Both the position numbers and the translations under genes were made by a program. This document shows positions 22,626 through 35,260 of a stretch of DNA of 64,000 bases, one piece after another (the stretch's first letter is position 1; the number at the start of each line of letters is the position of its first letter). Source of the stretch: Serinus canaria (lineage: Eukaryota > Chordata > Aves > Passeriformes > Fringillidae); NCBI RefSeq assembly GCF_022539315.1, contig NC_066315.1, positions 90,746,990-90,810,989 on the forward strand. The letters run 5' to 3'. Under the pieces are notes generated by a model. That model was not told the DNA's origin. It made no database searches and saw nothing but the letters and a program-made list of their open reading frames with translations.

Positions 22626-24636
22626 GAAAACTGGAAACATAACCAGTTTTCAAGCAGTTTTAACTCCAGTCTGTAATGTCACCATGAAGAAAAAAAAAGA
22701 TATTTCCAAAACTCACCTTATTTGTCACCAAGAATGACAAAACCCAACCATAATCATGATGCTACAGACATCAGATGGTGACTACAGGCAGATTTAAGGG
22801 AGAGAAAAGGTATCTGTCTGCACACAGCCAGTGCCATACAAATGAAGACCAGCTCTCTGCTAGTTTGTGTCAATAAATATGCATGACTGCCGAGCCATGA
22901 GCCTTTTATTTGTATGTAGTAAACCCTAATAAACTCCTGATTAGTCTTAACATCATGTGGGAGTAGGTAAACAGAACAGTATTTCCATCCTGGTTCTGAG
23001 CTTTACAACCCTTACCATTTCTAGCAAGAAAGATTATCATATGTTCATCATATTGATATTTAGAGGCTTCATTAGTACCTGCAAGTAGGTCCCTAAGATG
23101 TGTAGAGACTCATTACTGGGGCAGTCTTTCACTGCCAGTAGGTGCACTTAAAATCCTGTTTGCACTAGAGATGTTATGTCTAGCAACAGTCTGAAGTTCC
23201 CATGCATGGAAAATTACCTGCAAAATTAGAATATTGAAATTAAGGAACAAAAGGTTCTCATGGAAGAAGAGGAAGAGAGAAAACTGTGTTGGCCATCCTC
23301 AGTGTTTCTGCAGCATGGAATTTGGTCCTGCTGCAGATTTGTTTCCAGCTTGAGGCAATATTTATCTGTTTAATAGTTTAATTTGATCTATAACAGTGGA
23401 AAAGAACATAAAAAACCTGGTAAGTTGGTTGCTTGGACGTTTCCCCCCCTTCCTGTGACTTACAAGAGTAAGTCACATCAAGATGAAGGTCATAGTTACT
23501 CCTGGCAGTCAGACCATGTGCCCTCTGTAGAGCTTTCTGCCAAGGAGAGGGTCTTGTGCCCACTGCCACCTTCTCAGAGGTCCAGAGGGGCTTTCTCATC
23601 TCATGACATCAGGAGGAGCTTGGCTGAGAGCTGGACATGGTGCCCACCTTGTCCTCCCCCTCATTCTGCAGCCACCCTCCTTATTTCCCCCATCCCAAAG
23701 GTGGAGATGAACTTGCAGAGCAATGTGGAACATGCACAGAAACTTTCATTCAAAAATAGAAGTTCAGTTAGAAAGCAGAATATTGATTAAAATAATCAGG
23801 GGGTGTGAGGCATGCAAAGTTTTCCTGTGCCATTCACATATGTAAAATTTCTGGACTTCTCACTGGGGCTACAGGAGTATCTAAACATGAACAGGTCATA
23901 GTCCTATCTGAGCCTTTGGCTGCCCTACCTTGGGTGGTTAGGAAACAGCTACATGCTAGGTCTTCATTTTTCCTATTTTCATTTTACAATCCCTAGTTGC
24001 AAATTGTGTGGAAAATGATTCATCCTAAACAACCAAAATGTTAATGGGATGCAATATGAAATAATTCAGATTGCATAATCTTCTTTTAAATGCAACATAA
24101 TAGACCTATTGTTAACTTTCAAAGATATGAATGAAAGCCTTTCTGAAATGACACAGCAAGATATTAACCAATATTAACCAAGCATATTGAGCCTCTACAG
24201 CCTTTGAAACAGAACTCTTTCTATTGCCTAACAGAAAAGGGAGTCCTTTTTGTTTTCCCTTTCAAGGACCCTGATGCTGAAAAAGTTAGAATATTCTTCT
24301 GATTTTCTTCAAACTAGAGAATAAATACTACAAACTGGTATATTAATGTAGTAAATCTTCCTACTAGTGTTATCACTTTTCAGGTGTATTCTATGAGATA
24401 GATAACAGAGTAAAACTACAAGAAACATTTTTGAAAAGCACACTGAAGCATGGATTCACAATTTTGTACATTTTGTTTGGAAGCCTGAGATGCCAGTGAC
24501 TTCTTCAGCATCCTCATGCAGCAGGCTCTCCCCTCCTGGCATTGGTGCATGAGCTAGTGTTTACTTAGGACTTAGCAGGACTTAATTTTTGTTTGCTAGA
24601 TGTCAATTTTGTTTTGCTGTGTGCTTCAATTAACAG

Positions 24637-24785
24637 GTGTGTATGTAACATAGACTGCAGTGGGTACAGTTTTAATCCTGTATGTGCTTCTGATGGAAGT
24701 TCCTATAACAATCCATGCTTTGTCAGAGAGGCATCATGTCTGAGGCAAGAGCAGATTGACATCAGGCACCTTGGCCACTGCTCAG
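24637..24785 (+). CDS. TMEFF1: TMEFF1 coding exon: second Kazal/follistatin module
   Basis: Acceptor TTAACAG, donor GTAGGA, 149 bp. It encodes the Cys-rich Kazal core: CVCNIDCSGYSFNPVCASDG, then SSYNNPCFVREASC and RQEQIDIRHLGHC. The C-x-C, VCASDG and NPC cysteine pattern is the Kazal/follistatin signature. Follistatin modules of this family are thought to bind TGF-beta-class ligands or co-receptors. The sequence is nearly identical to mammalian TMEFF1; LRQEQ replaces IKQEQ as I recall it in human. Translation continuing past the donor into the intron gives GRINFGFLEK and is not part of the protein. Confidence 0.96.
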
Positions 24786-25726
24786 GTAGGATTAATTTTG
24801 GCTTTTTGGAAAAATGAAATTCTGACATAACTTGGCTTGGTAGACTTTCCCTTTTGTATTTTTGGTCCAAAGTCACTGATGCAGATATTGGTGAACTCAT
24901 CACCTGCAATTTTGAGTTCCCCACACTATATACACAGTGCTGTGTTTACACTGCCTTTCTTTGGCTGCTGTTACCTGGAAAGACTGGAAAAGCTCTTGGG
25001 AAAATCTAAGCAATAATCTAACAGTTCTTAGATGAGGGGGTAGTAGAAGAACAGAAGGAATATGGATGTGTGGGAAATCTTCCCTCTCGTTGCTGTGGGC
25101 TGTAAAATGTGCTTCCAGTGTGAGTCAGGTTGGGCCCTGATTGCATGGACATTGATCCTTTATTCTTAAGGGTTTTTTCCCTTATTTGCATTTCAAATGC
25201 TTATTTAGAAATAATGCTTGTTTGGTTGGAAATATGCTTATTTCCAATGAAAGTGATTCAATAATTTCCTTTTTCAGTGTTGGAATGGTTCACTGAATCC
25301 CTCTGCCTACTGCCTCGTAGCTAATACTGCCCATAATCCTTCAGTTTTGGGGGCTTGCATTTAGGACTTTCTCATGGGAATAACAGATTTCTACCAACCT
25401 TTTGCCAGTTAAACCTAGATCTGTAACTTGGGCAGTTCCAACACCAAAACAGACTGTCACCAAAACCACCAAGGTCCACACCACAGAGAAGTTTTTAGTT
25501 CAAAACCTAAAGCTTGAGTTGTGCCATGTTGGTCTGGACACTGGGGCTACCAACTAGGTGTGATACCAGCCTGCTTGTGTGGGAGGAGCAATGTGGGAGC
25601 ATGTCCAGCTTTATTGCAATTTAAAATAGTTCTTTGAATATTATTCTGGCTTATCAGTGATGCACACGTAGCAGTCTGGGAAATATCCTTTCCCAATAAG
25701 TAACCATGCCTGTATTTATCACCTAG
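24786..25726 (+). other. TMEFF1: TMEFF1 intron, 0.94 kb
   Basis: A short intron with donor GTAGGA and acceptor CACCTAG. I see no repeats or other genes in it. Confidence 0.9.
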
Positions 25727-25792
25727 ACACAGATGACACAAATGCAGTTGGAAAGAAAGACGATGGCATGCAGTATCGGCCCGAAGTGAAAG
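25727..25792 (+). CDS. TMEFF1: TMEFF1 coding exon: linker between Kazal and EGF modules
   Basis: 66 bp, a multiple of three, acceptor TTATCACCTAG and donor GTACGG. It completes a split Asp codon, encodes TDDTNAVGKKDDGMQYRPEVK and ends on the first base of the next Asp codon. It matches the acidic linker of TMEFF1 (human form has TDDTSLLGKKDDG). Skipping would preserve the frame. The exon is too short for simple ORF detection and was located by splice phase and family match. Confidence 0.94.
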
Positions 25793-26399
25793 GTACGGTG
25801 CAGACTTTGTGCTTCTTGCTTACAGCTCCACAAGGTGAGAAAATAGAGCATGCAAGTGCCTTCTAGTCTGCCTCACAGCTCTGACTGCTGGAACTGAGAC
25901 AGAGCTGTGAGCAGTTTCTCTCTTGCAGCACGTTGCAAGGCTAGTGGGAAGATGTGCATGATCTGTAAGTTGTGCCTGCTGTGTTCCTCTAAGGTATGCC
26001 CAGCTGCTCTGTACCCTGTGTGGTGGCCACAGGATTGGACTCCCTCCAAGTGCTGTGAAAATGGCTTTACTAGGAGACAACAAGCTGTGACATTCCTGAT
26101 GAAATAACATAGCACAAGCCTCCCTGCCATGATCCCATCTTTTCTGTTAACTTCTGGGGACAATGGATGATTTTGTAGTTGTCAGGTTGTTTTAAAATAT
26201 CTCAGTAAACTAATATGCTGAACCATATTGGTTGAAAATGTTTCACCTACATGAACTCTACCTTACCTTTTAATGATCTTTAATGCCTCAACTTTTTCTT
26301 CATCCCTGCTAGTCAGATGATCATACACATCAAGTATCACTCCAATGCTTTCTTTAGACCTCCTGTTGCTGGTAACACACTTGAAAAAGCCATTCTTGT

Positions 26400-28150
26400 T
26401 ATCTTACACAACACTGGCCAGATTCAGTTCAGAATGAGCTTTGGCCTTTTGTGTCACAAACCACAGCTCTGTACTCTTCCTGTGAAGCCTGATCTCACTT
26501 CCAGTGGCCATACAAATTATCTTTCCTCTTGAGCTCCATAAAGAGTTCCCTGTTCGGTCAAGCTGGTCTTGTACTCCCCTTGCTTGACTTACAATGCACT
26601 TCTAAAGGCACTTCTGAAACCTTGACCAACACTCACAGACCCCTCCAAAGCAGATTGCCAGGCTACTCTGCTAAAGAGCTCCATGAACAGCTTAAAGGTT
26701 TTTTCTGCTGAAATCCAGGGTAGCAATGCTGGTGCCCTTTATTCTCATTGCACTGAAAGCTCAACAATTAAACTCAACCATTTCATGGTCACTATGGCCA
26801 AGACAGGCACCCGAAATTACACCCCCCATGAGCCCTCCATTCACAAATGGCAAGCCTAGGAGGGCTGGGCTCACTGAGTACCTCTGACAAGAAGTTATTA
26901 TCTCCTGAAAATGTCAAGAAAGTCCTGCTCATCACAGCAATATTGTATTCCCAGGTGGTGTGTGGGAAGTTAAAAATCTCCCATAAGGAAACGGGCTAGC
27001 AATCCAGAGATTTCTCATAAGTTCTTAAAGAATAAGTCATCAGTGCTCACATCCTGGCTGGGCACTCAGCAATAGACATCCACTACCATCTTTCCTTGTT
27101 TCCCATCCCTCTGGCCTTCACCCAGAGGCTCCCAGCCACATCAGCACCAACTGGAAGTGCTGTGTGATCACCTCTCCCTTACAAACAACATGATACCTCC
27201 AACTTGTCTGCCCTGCCAGTTGCTCCTAAATAGCCTGGAGCCCTCCATCTCAACACTCCATTTGAGGGACTCATTTTACCAATTCATGCAAATACCAGGG
27301 ATATTGTCGCTCTGGGAGCTGACCAGTGCTTCTAGTTCATCCTGTTTTTTCTCATACTGTGTGTGCTGCTGTTCAAGCGTTTTGGATGTGTTCCTGAGCT
27401 CTCCACGCTCCCAGGAGCAGTGGAAGTGTTCCCACTAGCACTTGCTACCCTCAGATAATGCCATGTGACTTACCTACTGTAATGATGTTGGAATCCCCTT
27501 CCCCCATCAATTCTCATTTGAACCCCTCTTGGTCTTCCCAGCTTACATCCCAAAAGTCCTTTTACCCTTCAGGACAGGTTGGTTCCATCAGGCCCCAGCA
27601 TACCTTGTCTCTTCCATCATTTAAAACCCCAAAGCTTTGGTGGAAACACCAGCCCTAGAGCAAGGTACTGACATCCTGGGCTCACCTGTTTGTTTCAAGT
27701 TCCCCCTCATTACTGGGAGGATCCCAAATTTTTTTTTAGCATTGTCCCCAGGGCTTCTGAAACCTTATTTGATTGAACTCAGGCTTTTTGTGGCTACCTC
27801 ATCATTAGTAGTCACTTGAAAGAGCAGGAGTGAGTAGTAGTCTGGAGGTTGCAATAACCTCTTCAGTCTTGTGGTGTCATTTCTAATTCAGGTCCCAGGG
27901 AGGAAGAGAACTTCCCTGAAAAGAGACTCCAGTCTGCAAATGGGTGCTTATATTTTGCACAGGAAGGAATCACAAATGAACATAACTCACTGTTCTTTCT
28001 CCTCAGTTCTGGTCTTAGTGCAGGTTTTGCTCCAAGGAGTTGCTACCTTCTCTGTTAGCTCTGGTCTCCAGTTTTTTCTGTCATTATACTTGTTTTGCAC
28101 TCCCATGGCTTCCCTGAGTAATGCCATCCCAGCAGGGCTTTAAACATTCC
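26400..28150 (-). mobile_element. Long antisense CR1-type LINE relic with decayed ORF1 and endonuclease/RT coding
   Basis: Reading the minus strand from 28150 downwards, broken coding pieces of a CR1 LINE appear in the right order. First is an ORF1 esterase-like piece (TTNDEVATKSLSSIK near 27760-27810, then a LTRWGKSI-like WGKGIP near 27500). Next are endonuclease pieces LEALVSSQSDNIPGICMNW (about 27335-27278), MEGSRLFRSNWQGRQVGG, GDNNFLSEVLSEP (26905-26868) and CLGHSDHEMVEF (ending at 26770). Last is a stretch like the start of the reverse-transcriptase region near 26690-26560. Several stop codons and frameshifts make it inactive. It extends to at least 28150. Sequence to about 29110 may be its 5' portion, but I am less sure. 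No CR1 3' terminal repeat is seen at the low-coordinate end. Confidence 0.82.
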
Positions 28151-29110
28151 TTGTGTTCTTTTTGAAAAGTCATTCAGTGCCAAAAATCTTCAGATATTTT
28201 TCTCTTTTCACAAATTCTCTTATTTTCGCTGCATATGATGTTCCAGTTGGAGTGATTTAATGTCAATTTTCACTTACATTATGAAGGTATAAAAGGCACC
28301 AAATGCAATATACATCTTATTATGTTATGTAATGAAACACCACTTTCAGTTCCTATTCCAAAGAGGTAACAGCCTTTTATTCATTGCATGTAAATTGCCC
28401 TTGAAATCTAGTTAGTGGAAAAACCATTGTATATAATTATTATTATTAATGTGTATGGCTTGTGCAGTCTCACATTCAGCAAATAATGTGGATGGAGAGA
28501 GTATGCTTCATGAGAAAAAGGCTGTTTTGAAATTTTTTAATACAGTACTCAGGTCTCTTTAGATAGTGAGAGCCTGAACTGAACTTCTTTGAATTGTTTT
28601 TTTTTCATCCAGGATAAGATAACAGTCCACACTCCTACCTGTTTGCTTTTGCTTTCAGTTCCTGTGAGTTAATCTTGTTAAACCCTGTTCTCTGAGTGGA
28701 TAATATCTTTTAGTCTCTAGAACTGTGACAGTCTCCTCCTGCAGGGCAAGTGGCTACCTTAAGTTCCATCAGAAAGGTCCCTCTTCCCAGATTCACTTGG
28801 CTTGGTGGTTTTGTTGTACCGAGATGAGCATCAGGGTTTCAGTTTTTAGGCATGACTCTTCCTTCTGGTGAAGTTTTTGAACTCCTCCATCCAGCCATTC
28901 TTTCAAGGCTCCTACTTCAGCTCCATCTTTCACTTTGAAGCTCTGAAGCAGTCTAGCAGGAGTCTCTGATTAATAAATGTCTGTTTTACACTAGGGATCA
29001 CCTCCTGCATTTAACACCCTCTTGCTTAATGTAAGTTTTGCCTCTGGCCTCTGTGTGGCTGTCTGGCCACTTTTCGGGCGATGCACCTTTCAGTTTTGCA
29101 CTGGGCTTCA
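28151..29110 (-). mobile_element. Possible 5' extension of the CR1 relic
   Basis: On the minus strand, around 28980-28700, there is a degraded Glu/Lys/Gln-rich coding-like stretch (for example DGAEVGALKEWLDGG). It resembles the coiled-coil N-terminal part of CR1 ORF1 and is co-oriented with the adjacent CR1 relic. The similarity is loose, so this is a suggestion rather than an identification. Confidence 0.35.
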
Positions 29111-29840
29111 CATTGTGTGTCAGTACAAGTATTAAACCAGACATGGTGCAGCTCTCTGAACACACTGATATAATTGTGTGTAGCTCATGACAAGGTTTGG
29201 CTGGGACCAGATATGACAGTAATTAAATTCTTGGAAAAGGAGGGAGATGATAGTTTTGGGATGAGACATCCCCACTTTTCTCCTCTTAGACATGTCACCA
29301 CATAGTCTATTCCACCAGTGCAGTGGTAGACACACTGTCAGTACTAGTCAATGTTCTTCCTTTGTGTCAAGCCCTCTGTATCTTCAAAACACCCTGAATT
29401 AACAGGTTTCCTTATAACTAAAACCTCTAATACAGGGTTGGGTTTTTTCCTCCAGAACCAAATTAAAATACGTTCCAGACATTTCAGAAAAAAACTAAAC
29501 CAGCAGCATATCTCTCTTTTTATTTTGCAAAAATACATTCTCTTTCTTGCTGGTTTAATTTCAAATACCTGCAATTGTGTAAGAGATTGCTTCATGCTCC
29601 CTTTTGCTTAATAGTCTTTTATTTGTGAAGCTATAGTCTATTGCCATGGATATGAACACAATTCTATAATTATGCTCACATCTGAAGGTCCGTGTTCATT
29701 ATGAAATATCAACTTCTGTGTTTATGACTTTTTTACAAAAAATTTTTTGGGGAAAATGGTTGAAAATGAACACGGCTTTGGATTGTTTTGGTAACACAAC
29801 AGAAGCATGAAAGATTCTTGGGCAGAAGGGGTTGCCTTCC

Positions 29841-30388
29841 TGTGCTGGGCTGAGCTGGACAGCAACAAAGTGCCCACCAGCTGCTTGCTCTATCCCAGCT
29901 TCCCTCAGGACGATGGAAGAAAAAATCAGGAAAGCACACATGAGAAAAAGTCATTGGTGAAGCTAAAGCCAGTTTTAGAAGCAAAGGGGTGAAGAAAAAG
30001 AGGAAAAATAAACAAGAGATGCAAAAGCTGTCACTCACAATATCCCATCAGCAGACTGATGGCTGGCCAACCTCTGAGAAACTGCCACCTTGGAAATACC
30101 AAAATAGTTTTTATTGCTGAGCATGATGTCATGTGGTGTGGGATGTTCTCTGGCCACTTTGGATCAGCTGTCCTGGCTGTGTCCCCTCCCAGGCTTGCCC
30201 ATTCCCAGTCTTGCTGAGGGGAGAAGCAGAGTGAGAAGCAGAGGAAGTCTTGATGCTGTGTGAGCTCCATTCAGCCACAGCCAAAACAGTGTTGTGTTAC
30301 CACTATTATTTCAGCCAGAAATCTAAGCCACAGGACTCCATCAGCTGCTGGGAAGGAGGTTTACTCCATCCCAGCCAAAACCAGCACA
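29841..30388 (+). mobile_element. Solo LTR of an avian endogenous retrovirus, plus strand
   Basis: A 548-bp block that starts TGTGCTGGGCTGAG and ends ATCCCAGCCAAAACCAGCACA. It contains hallmark pieces of a very common bird LTR: CAGCAACAAAG..CAGCTGCTTGCTC, CTCAC..CAGCAGACTGATGGCTGGCCA, GCTGAGCATGATGTCATGTGG, GGATCAGCTGTCCTGGCTGTGTCCCCTCCCA, and TGTGTTACCACTATTATTTCAGC. The 5-bp flanks CTTCC (29836-29840) and CCTCC (30389-30393) match at 4 of 5, consistent with an aged target-site duplication. It is the same family as the LTR at 9872-10300 but in the opposite orientation. No internal proviral sequence remains. Confidence 0.88.
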
Positions 30389-30967
30389 CCTCCCAAAGGA
30401 ATGGGTATTCTAAAGACATTTCAATATTTTTAAGTTCTCTCTCTGTAAAAATGTTTCTCTGAGGAAGACTGCTATTGAAGTGTGTTTGATTTCATCTTTA
30501 ACCACCAGTGGTACCAATCAGATCTGGGCTGTATCAAGTGGTTTTCTACCCAGTAATCATAAAATGTGGTTCAACATCTTTCTAATCCTTTTTAGAGGGT
30601 TCTTTTTCATCTGTTTACACATGGGAGACAGCTCTCTGTATCTGTGTGTTAGCTCTTTGCCCCAGTGCCACTGACAAAGCTTCTGCTGATCTTCCTGCTT
30701 TGGTTTGTTTCTGTCATGAACACTTTTCTCGTTTTTGAGAAATATGATATAAGAAGTATGTTTAGTGGTGTCTGAGGATCATTTTCCAGTGCAGTACCTT
30801 CTAGCAAATCTCTGTAGGTGCCTCTGAAACTTCCCCCCTAAGCCTCTGCTTTATTATTCTCTCTTCCTTTATTCACTGCAAATTTTTAAGGATATCCTGT
30901 TCCTGGTTGAGAGTTTTAAATTAATCATAGACTCATGTATAATTGTTTATGTATATTTCTTTTCAAG

Positions 30968-31091
30968 ATGCCAGTGATCAAAGAGAAGACATTTACATTG
31001 GAAACCACATACCTTGTTCAGAAAGCTTCAATGGTTACTGTATACATGGGAAATGTGAGTTCATTTATTCCACTCAGAAGGCTTCCTGCCG
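30968..31091 (+). CDS. TMEFF1: TMEFF1 coding exon: first part of EGF-like module
   Basis: 124 bp, acceptor TTCTTTTCAAG, donor GTAAGT. It completes a split Asp codon and encodes ASDQREDIYIGNHIPCSES followed by FNGYCIHGKCEFIYSTQKASC, ending in the first two bases of an Arg codon. Four of the six EGF cysteines lie here. The only notable local change is CSESFNGYC where human TMEFF1 has CPENLNGYC as I recall it. The exon splits the EGF module just before its fifth cysteine, as in mammals. Confidence 0.95.
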
Positions 31092-34000
31092 GTAAGTCCT
31101 TCATGTCTCCAAAATCTGATTGAAATCGCGGTAAAGCTTAATCAAAATGCTCTCTAGGCATAATGACAGCATGTGTCACTTTGTGATAGCTGAGCAGTGG
31201 CACAGGAGGAGTATCCCTGTGCTGTGGGCAGCACCCAGCTGCTCCCATCAGGAGGGAGATAGTGCTCAGAGGAGGGCACTGGTCACTCAGGTACATCAGA
31301 ACCTGAACCCCTCTGAGGAGTGTAGCCTCCGTGTTGTCTTCTTATTTTCAGCTGCTAAATCATATCCAGAGCTAAAAAACCAAGAAAAACAGAAACACAT
31401 TAAAAAGGTCTTTGCCTTGCATGGCTTCTCTCCCTGACTGTTCTTTTCCCACGGACCCCTCAGCCTGTTCTTACACTATCAGCACATTTTATTGTTCCTG
31501 TCATAAACTCTCTCTAGGGAATCAATACCTTATTTTTAACATTATTGCCCTTTTTCACAAAAATAGCTTTGATCTAGAGAATAAAAAATTGCAAAATATT
31601 CTTTAGCCCACACCTTTTATCTACAGTTCAAAGTAGCAACTCAGAACACTCAGTATTAAGCCCTTCAGTGTTTTCCAGAATATACAAATGTTCCTTAGCT
31701 CCCAGATAATTTTTTGCCTTTACATTTCACCAATCGAATTCTGTATCTTTGTTTTCCTCCAAAATTTTATTACTGTTGCGATGATGATGATGATGATTAT
31801 TATTATTATCATTATCATTATTATTATTTAAAAGTTGTTTATAGCAAAAGGCCACTTTGAAATAAGATGCAGTGCCCTACTTATTAGGAGGCTTCACTCC
31901 TGAGCTTTTACAGAGTACTTCTTGCAAGCTTGTACTTTCAGATTAATGTGGCTGAAACTGCCATAACTCTTTGCTTTCCTTTGCTTTTGAAACTTCAGCT
32001 GTAAATCCATTGGATGCTTTCATATTTTCTCCTTGATCCTTATTGATTGATGATATTTAGGTGTTTTTTGCACTGCCAAGATTTAAGGGTTTCCAGACAG
32101 ATCAGAGAGCAGGAAGCCCAAATGGCAGAGCCAGCACTGTTGTCAACTTAAACACTTGAAAACTTCTGTTATTTCTTTTACCATGCAAGACCCTTTCTTG
32201 TTTATTTCAGCTTTCCAATAGCACTGCTTTGGTTTTCTTTTGGTCTGGAACCAAGAGAACTCAACATGTCTTTGCTTCTTTTGGGAAACTGGGTGCATCC
32301 CCAGCATCATCTTGATGGGCATTAGGCAACACTATCTGATTATGGTATTCTCTTGATCTAGAACTGTATTTAACACAATTCATAATGTATTTGTCCTCAA
32401 AATGTTTGAAGTAGCAGTATTTCAAGGAAAACATTCCTGTCTGAATTAACTAATTTTTATTTTCTCAGAATTTTCTTTAGAAGGTGCTGACCTTACAGTA
32501 TTCTATCAATTTATGATTCAGTGTAAATTCCATCTTTTAAATATTTATTATTATTCTAGTAAGTATTGATAGGCAATGTTTTGATGGATCCAATTAATGT
32601 ACCATCCTTTTAAATTCTATTTTATAGTTACATTTACTGTTAGTAGCTTCAGTTATGCATTTAAATATTCTGAATAGTATCTCAGTACTGAGCCTAGCAC
32701 AACAAACCTCATGTGATTCCAGCCCAGAATTTGTGACTATCAGTTCTTGACCCTGACTATCAGACCTCCTTTGGATTTTTCTTGGCTATTAAAATACTGA
32801 TGGTCTCATGCTTTATGCATGTTTCTCACTGGAGCAGAGTTATTGAAGAAACAAATGGTTTATAGCAGACATCAATCCGCCGTAGAAATCGTGTACCTCT
32901 ATCAGAGAAAAAAATTCTCTCTTTCTCCAGCAAGGAAAATATAATGATGATTGCTAAGGGCAAATTGTTATTTTCAAATGCTTTCAGTTCTCATAGACAT
33001 CTAGCATTCCCATTGTTTAATTCAGTCCTCATTTCCTAGCAGCGATGCATGTGAGGTATCGGATGACCCATAAAACTGCAGAAAATACTTGTGCAGAGCG
33101 AATTCTGAGTTCTGCTTTCACTGAGGGCAATGAATCTCCTTGCTTATTGTACAGCAGCCCTCCAGGACTGCCAGCAGGCAGGTGGGAGTGTTCTGTAGCA
33201 TTCAGTAGCACAGCATTGAGTTTAGCAGCCTTTGCACAGATGGGATCAGGTCTGTCTCCTGCTGCCCCCCTTGTGCAGTGCAGTTCTGCCCTGTCCTTAT
33301 GGCAGGCTGTGTCAAGGACACACAGTCCAGCCCTTTAAAAAGAAATCTAAACTTCTTTATGCTAAATCAATTAATTGACTAATCAGCTTATTTTGATAAA
33401 TCCTTGCTGACCTCTATTGATCTTGCTATTATACTAATTCTATATTATCTTGTTATACATTTATGCAGCAGAATGTTTTAAAATCTGTTCTACTAGTTTA
33501 AGGTAGGAAGCTAGTGACTACTACTTCATCCTGCCATTATGTAATTCTTAATGCAAGCACTTTTCCTCCTGAATTTGCATTCAGTATTTCTCAGACATAA
33601 TTTCTTGTCATTTCAGTGTTTCTGAGGAAACATCTTTAAATTCCTTGTGCCTCCTCTGCTTTGTTTTGTCTCCTCTGCATTAAAGCAGCTCTCACATTGA
33701 TAATACTTCATCTGCTACCTTCTTTAATGAAAACAAAAGCAAAGTAACAATAAGATTTAAGTCCTCTTGACTAACAAGGAGACATCTTCCTTTCTGTGTT
33801 TTCTTGCATGATTGCCAGTGTGTTCACTGTCCTCATTCTTCTCATATGCTTATACAGAGTTCTTTTTATTCCCTTCCTGGCTACCACTGGGCACACTTCT
33901 ACCACATGGAGGGTTTTCTTTAACAAGTCTTACTGGAATTTGGTTCATGAACCAAAACTCCTTACACAGCAGCTCATGGCTGGAGAAAGTAGAGTCACAA

Positions 34001-35260
34001 GATTATGAACATGTAAACCCCAACTATTATCCCTGCATGCAGAGGGGGATTAGGAGTTGCATTAGCATTTGTAAAAAGGTCTTTGGTGTAATTATTTTGT
34101 TGCTCCAAACAGAATTAATTCCTACCCTAGCACAAAGCTTTTGGATAGAGAGTCTGATTTGGTGTTGCATTTGGGCTTGTCAGATCCAGTTTACAAAATG
34201 ATTGTTGCTCTTCCTGCGTGTGAGTATTTCTGCTCCAGCTGTAGAGCTGGAGGCCAATTGTATGATTCAGTTGACCACAGTGATGCACTTGTGTCAGTCA
34301 ATTCTAAAGGATAGCTGTACTAGAGCTTGCTCAGGGTTCTAAGTGGTGCCCTTTGACTCTGCAGACTTCATCTCAGTGTTTTGTGCGGCTCTTGCCTTTT
34401 CTTGTGCCTGAGCCTCTTTTGCCTTGAGACACAAATTGTTTCAGAGTGTGTTTGCTCCAGCACATCTTGCACATGTCACTGCCTCTGCTGAGCTTCTCAT
34501 TGAGCTAACTGCTGCTTTGCTCAGGCAAGTTACCATTTAGAGAACAGATTCTCTTCTGCTTTCAGCTATTTCTCCCCCACCCCATGCAAATTATTTTGGA
34601 TTCTTCCTTGAACTCTCACTGGAACAGTTGTCAGCCATTGAGTTTTCTAAGCTGACCTCCATTGAATTCTGGCTCAGCCACAAGGCAGGAGGGGGTTTGG
34701 TGCTGGTGTTGTCCAGTAGGTTTTGCAAGATTCCACTTCTCTAGGTTGCAGCTTGGAAAGGGGTCTTCTTTTTTCAAGGTGGATTTTCAATCCATATTTC
34801 AAGGTTCCCCTTCCTCTTTGTCCCTTCTGTCCCATGTATAACAATGAAGCTGAATGAGTTGTGCTCTCTCTGTGCTTCATGAGCATTATTCTTGCATTTC
34901 ATTTAGCCTTGTCTTCTTGTCTTCCAAGGGTCTACTTGTTCCACCCAGTTGCTACACTCTACCTAAATATTGTACCAATATAATAATGACCCACATATTT
35001 CTTTTGACAAATCGGGGTCTTCCCCACACTGGTGTGTTTTCAGAGGGCCACTAGTAATCTTATCCAGAAAAAGCAGAGCATATCTACTTGCTCTGTCTCT
35101 TCTCTTGCCACACAGCTCCAAAGCATTCCCTAACCCAAGCATTATCACACGTGCACCTTCTCACCAGCTCTTTCTCAGCTTGGGTTTCTTATTTCATTTG
35201 TAAAATGACTGGGGTGCTGTCAAATTACAGATTCCATGAAATATTCCTTTTCTTTTTCAG
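31092..35260 (+). other. TMEFF1: TMEFF1 intron, 4.2 kb
   Basis: AT-rich intron with donor GTAAGT and acceptor TTTCTTTTTCAG. It contains a trinucleotide microsatellite at 31780-31829. I see no identifiable transposon or gene in the rest. ORFs at 33812-34201 and similar have no family features. Confidence 0.8.
31780..31829. repeat. Trinucleotide microsatellite (GAT)n(TAT)n
   Basis: Six GAT-type units pass into ATT/ATC units and end in ATTATTATTA. A compound trinucleotide repeat like this is likely length-polymorphic. Confidence 0.95.

Larger units (their letters stand above)
13378..24636 (+). other. TMEFF1: TMEFF1 intron, 11.3 kb, with CR1 fragments and a compound palindrome
   Basis: No coding exon is seen. 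Identified contents are a (TA)n run near 14689-14704, a + strand CR1 3' end (16395-16683), an antisense CR1 fragment (18180-18600) and overlapping perfect inverted repeats (22558-22625). The segment 20460-20720 is rich in ATTA words and might be a regulatory element. The T/C-rich stretch 20940-22200 yields overlapping ORFs without recognisable similarity. Confidence 0.75.
25793..30967 (+). other. TMEFF1: TMEFF1 intron, 5.2 kb, filled largely by a CR1 relic and a solo LTR
   Basis: Contains a long antisense CR1 relic (26400-28150, possibly to 29110) and a + strand solo LTR (29841-30388). The acceptor is TTCTTTTCAAG at 30957-30967. The other parts (25793-26400, 29110-29840, 30389-30967) show nothing I can name. 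Confidence 0.8.

Noticed and set aside
24593..24817. ORF with start codon before the Kazal exon taken as a stand-alone small protein
   Set aside because: It is simply the TMEFF1 exon 24637-24785 read through its splice sites into flanking intron.
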